DNA from: Tyto alba
Taxonomy: Eukaryota; Chordata; Aves; Strigiformes; Tytonidae
Direction: 5' to 3'
DNA: 64,000 nucleotides
Assembly: GCF_018691265.1 (NCBI RefSeq)
Contig: NW_024881324.1
Span: 2,359,730 to 2,423,729 of the forward strand
Shown here: positions 58,451 through 64,000 of the stretch, piece after piece
How the letters are laid out: each line of letters opens with the position of its first letter
Numbering within the stretch: the stretch's first letter is position 1
Notes under the pieces: model-generated
The model's database searches: none
What the model was told of the DNA's origin: nothing
What the model saw: only the letters and a program-made list of their open reading frames with translations
Translations under genes and position numbers: made by a program

Positions 58451-58726
58451 GGTCACAGCGTGCCGTGGGTCCGGGGGGGTCGGTCACAGCGTGCCGTGGG
58501 TCCAGGGGGGGTCGGTCACAGCGTGCCGTGGGTCCGGGGGGGGTCAGTCACAGCGTGCCGTGGGTCCGGGGGGGGTCGGTCACAGCGTGCCGTGGGTCCG
58601 GGGGGGGTCGGTCACAGCGTGCCGTGGGTCCGGGGGGGGTCGGTCACAGCGTGCCGTGGGTCCGGGGGGGTCGGTCACAGCGTGCCGTGGGTCCAGGGGG
58701 GGTCGGTCACAGCGTGCCGTGGGTCC
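58451..58726. repeat. G-rich minisatellite, nine copies of a 31/32-bp unit
   Basis: Nine copies of a unit containing tcacagcgtgccgtgggtcc followed by a run of seven or eight purines (GGGGGGG, with or without a leading A or G) and tcgg. Core starts are at 58453, 58484, 58516, 58548, 58580, 58612, 58644, 58675 and 58707; spacing is 31, 32, 32, 32, 32, 32, 31 and 32. Copies are almost identical; differences are mainly in the G run and one tcag for tcgg. Because 31 and 32 are not multiples of three, the array is open in all three plus frames and gives look-alike Gly/Arg/Ser-rich peptides; this is composition, not a gene. Confidence 0.97.
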
Positions 58727-59775
58727 GCACCACCTGCAGCTGCTCCACACGTGCAGTTCTCAGAAAGGGCACGGCGACCTACGCTGGCGAACAGCCATTA
58801 CAGACAACATCTACATTTATAAATAAACCTCTCCGCTCTTTCAGCTTTCTCAGTCCCTCTGTCTAAGTACAGGCTGCTGATTCTTCTAAGAGCCTCAAAG
58901 AGCTTAAGCAACAGAAAAAGGAAAATGTGGACTCCCTTCCTTGGGTCAGTGCAAGAAACACCCCAAAACATAAACTGGTTCTTGTTTGGCATTAGACATG
59001 AACGTGAATCTCCGCCTCAGCAAACGAAGCTGGCAGATGCTAGCCCTGCTCCACAGGATACAGCTTTTCCTCTGTCTCAAGCTTTTTCAGTTCCCCTTCT
59101 GAGGCAGCAGAAGCGGAGTCGCTTCTACCTTCGTGGCTCAGTCGCCATCTAGAATCACTTGCCCGGCATTACTGGCCACGCACGCCCGCTGGTTTGTGCG
59201 AGACGTCCTGCAGCCCGGCTCTGCCCGCCCCGCAGCGCCTCCCGCCCTCACCTCTGCTCACCAGGCTCCCTTCTTAAAGCAAAGAGGAAGCTCCTGTGTT
59301 TGCTCTTCAAGCCTTCTTCCTGCATCCTGGAGATACTGAGCGCTAGCATATGCCACAAACCTCCTGCCAATGTACAGACTTTATACTGTATAAATAGGTA
59401 AAAGTATCAGACAAAATACCCTACCATTTCTGTGGTGTAACATTTTTAAATAGCGTTAAAAACACAAAACCGTCCAGCCCTTGTGATTAAATATACAAAC
59501 ATCTGTGAATTGATAAGGCTCGTAGGTACATATGCAAGAATAAAGTGCCCCTCCCCACCCCCACCAAGAAACAGCTCTGTACAGTTAAGTCTGAAAACAG
59601 AGAGCGCAAGTTATCTAAAATAAAACCTCCCGAGCTGGAAGTGCAGCCAGGTTTTCAATCCTCGGCCTCCTTTCTGCTTTCAACTCGACAACACGGGAGT
59701 ATTTCCGAGCAGCAGAGGAGCTGCCCTGCCTGGCGCCGCGGCGCTGTTGACCTGCAACCTGTGCAGCTGGGTGCC

Positions 59776-62689
<2,914 letters not shown>

Positions 62690-63525
62690 GAGTACAGCCT
62701 GGGACAAAGGGCACTGTGGGCTGTGGCAGCACCTCTGGGATATCGTCTTTAAGAAGGAGGGGGGAAATTGCTACACAACAGCATCAGCCGGGAAAAAGAA
62801 GTGAGAGTATGTGAGAGAAACAGCCCTGCAGCCACCCAGGTCAGAGAGGAAGGAGGAGGAGGAGGAGGTGCTCCAGGCACCAGAGCAGAGGTTCCCCTGC
62901 AGCCCGTGGGGAAGCCCACGGTGAGGCAGGCTGTGCCCTGCACCCAGGGAGGTCCACAGTGGAACAGATCCCCACCTGCAGCCCGGGGAGGACCCCACGC
63001 CGGAGCAGGTGGGTGCCCCAAGGAGGCCGGGACCCCCTGGGAAGCCCACGTTGGAGCAGGTTTGCTGGCAGGACTTGCGACCCCGTGGGGGACCCACGCT
63101 GGAGCAGTTTGTGAAGGACTGCAGCCCGTGGGAGGGACCCACGCTGGAGCAACTGAGGAGTGTGAGGGGTTCCTCCCTGCGCAGGAGGGAGCAGCAAAGA
63201 CGACGGGTGATGAACTGACTGCAACCCCCATTCCCCGTCCCCCTGTGCCACTCGGAGAGAAATCACGAGTAAAGTTGAGCCTGGGAAGAAGGGCGAGGTG
63301 GGGGGAAGGTGTTTGAAGACCCGGGTTTTATTTCTCATTATCCTACTCTGATTTTGACTGGCATTAAATTAACTCAATTTTCCCAAGTTGAGTCTTTCGC
63401 CCACGAGGGTAACTGGTGAGTGATCTCCCTGTCCTTGTCTTTTGTTATATCACTGTCTCCCCCTGCCCAGCTGAGGAGGGGGAGTGAGAGAGCAGCTTGG
63501 TGGGCACCTGGCCCACAAGGGTGAA
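62690..63525 (+). mobile_element. ERVL-type long terminal repeat with internal repeats
   Basis: Landmarks in avian ERVL LTR order: 'ggcagcacctctgggatatcgtctttaagaagg' near 62722, 'aacagcatcagccggg', 'gaggtgctccaggcaccagagcag', and several imperfect 'cccgtggg…gacccacgctggagcag' units (62890-63150). Then come 'cccccattccccgtccccctgtgcc', 'gggttttatttctcattatcctactctgatttt', 'ggtgagtgatctccctgtcctt', and 'gctgaggagggggagtgagagagcagcttggtgggcacctgg' near the 3' end. It is related to the element at 40856-41877 but in the opposite orientation. The 5' boundary is uncertain and no target duplication was found. No viral genes adjoin it. Confidence 0.72.
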
Positions 63526-64000
63526 ACTGGGGAGGGAGCAGAAGAGGGGTGAGCTGGCCCAGGGCCCCCGCTGCAATGCCTGCAAGCAGCCCTGAACAGC
63601 CCCCCAGCACCCTTTCCCATGAAGTACGTGTCTCACTCTTCCAGTGCCCGCCCTAGGGAGGGGAAAAGCTACCAACTGCTCCCAGCTCTCCCCCGCCTCA
63701 ACCAGCACCCGTTTGCACACACAACCCCAAAGTTTCAGCTTGCTGAGAAGCCCCTCGAGCGCCTGCGAGGGATCTGAGTGGGAACAGAGCAGCCCCTGCC
63801 CGCACTACCCCATCACCGGCTTCAGGAGGCTGGGAGAGAGAAGGGGCTGAATGAAGTTTACGCCATCGACGGGGGCTTCTGCCACGTCCTGATTTCCAGA
63901 CGCTCGGGGACAATAGTGACAAGCCTCCCCGTTTCTTCGGGCTGTGCAGTCGCCTTGTCCTCGCTGCGCAGGTGTGGCCGATCGCATGGATGTGCCATGC
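63526..64000. other. GC-rich sequence at window end, no gene seen
   Basis: Presumed SLC66A2 intron or beyond. Short frames on both strands only; no repeat or exon recognised. Confidence 0.45.

Larger units (their letters stand above)
57327..59775 (-). other. SLC66A2: SLC66A2 3' untranslated region (inferred)
   Basis: The segment between the SLC66A2 stop codon and the candidate poly(A) signal at 57321-57326. It includes a C18 run (58300-58317), the G-rich minisatellite (58451-58726) and CpG-rich patches. No frame here resembles a known protein. If transcripts end sooner, at a noncanonical signal, much of this would instead be intergenic. Confidence 0.35.

Noticed and set aside
58451..58726. 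Possible CRISPR-like array
   Set aside because: Repeats are directly adjacent without unique spacers, and the DNA is from an animal.
58387..58866. Overlapping Gly/Arg/Ser-rich frames of 111-159 residues in all three frames
   Set aside because: They arise from the 31/32-bp minisatellite, whose period is not a multiple of three; the same peptide pattern in every frame argues against coding.

Overview
This is bird genomic DNA. The evidence is several CR1 LINE fragments (including the 3' tail that reads tttaggttggaaaagacc), avian-type ERVL long terminal repeats, no mammalian Alu or L1, and a vertebrate spliced gene with consensus GT/AG junctions. I cannot name the species. I recognise two protein-coding genes: KCNG2 (Kv6.2, a silent voltage-gated potassium channel subunit) on the plus strand, and the last coding exon of SLC66A2 (formerly PQLC1, a PQ-loop membrane protein) on the minus strand. 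They lie tail to tail, with stop codons about 6 kb apart. The same two genes are neighbours on human 18q23, so this appears to be the orthologous locus.

Layout. 1-27.5 kb: AT-rich sequence upstream of KCNG2 with no coding exon I recognise. It holds CR1 fragments, a 381-bp solo LTR with a 5-bp target duplication, a long perfect hairpin, and a pair of roughly 450-bp imperfect inverted arms about 1.5 kb apart. 27.5-28.3 kb: first coding exon of KCNG2 (T1 domain and S1). 28.3-53.0 kb: one 24.7-kb KCNG2 intron. It contains an old CR1 remnant, a CR1 split by a 662-bp LTR, a roughly 1-kb ERVL-type LTR, a 543-bp solo LTR, a CpG island, and stretches that look like conserved noncoding elements. 53.0-53.8 kb: second coding exon (S2-S6, pore, C-terminus). 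53.8-59.8 kb: the convergent 3' regions, GC-rich, with long homopolymer tracts and a nine-copy 31/32-bp G-rich minisatellite. 59.8-60.0 kb: final SLC66A2 coding exon. 60-64 kb: SLC66A2 intron, with a second ERVL-type LTR in the opposite orientation to the first.

The two genes have no obvious functional link. KCNG2 modifies Kv2-type potassium channels at the plasma membrane. SLC66A2 belongs to a family acting on endosomal and Golgi membranes. I found no undescribed molecular system. The best observations are structural: cleanly bounded LTR insertions, an insertion nested inside a CR1, the inverted duplication, the minisatellite, an upstream ORF at the KCNG2 start, and an intronic CpG island. 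No alignment or database search was possible, so family names for repeats rest on recall of their consensus features.
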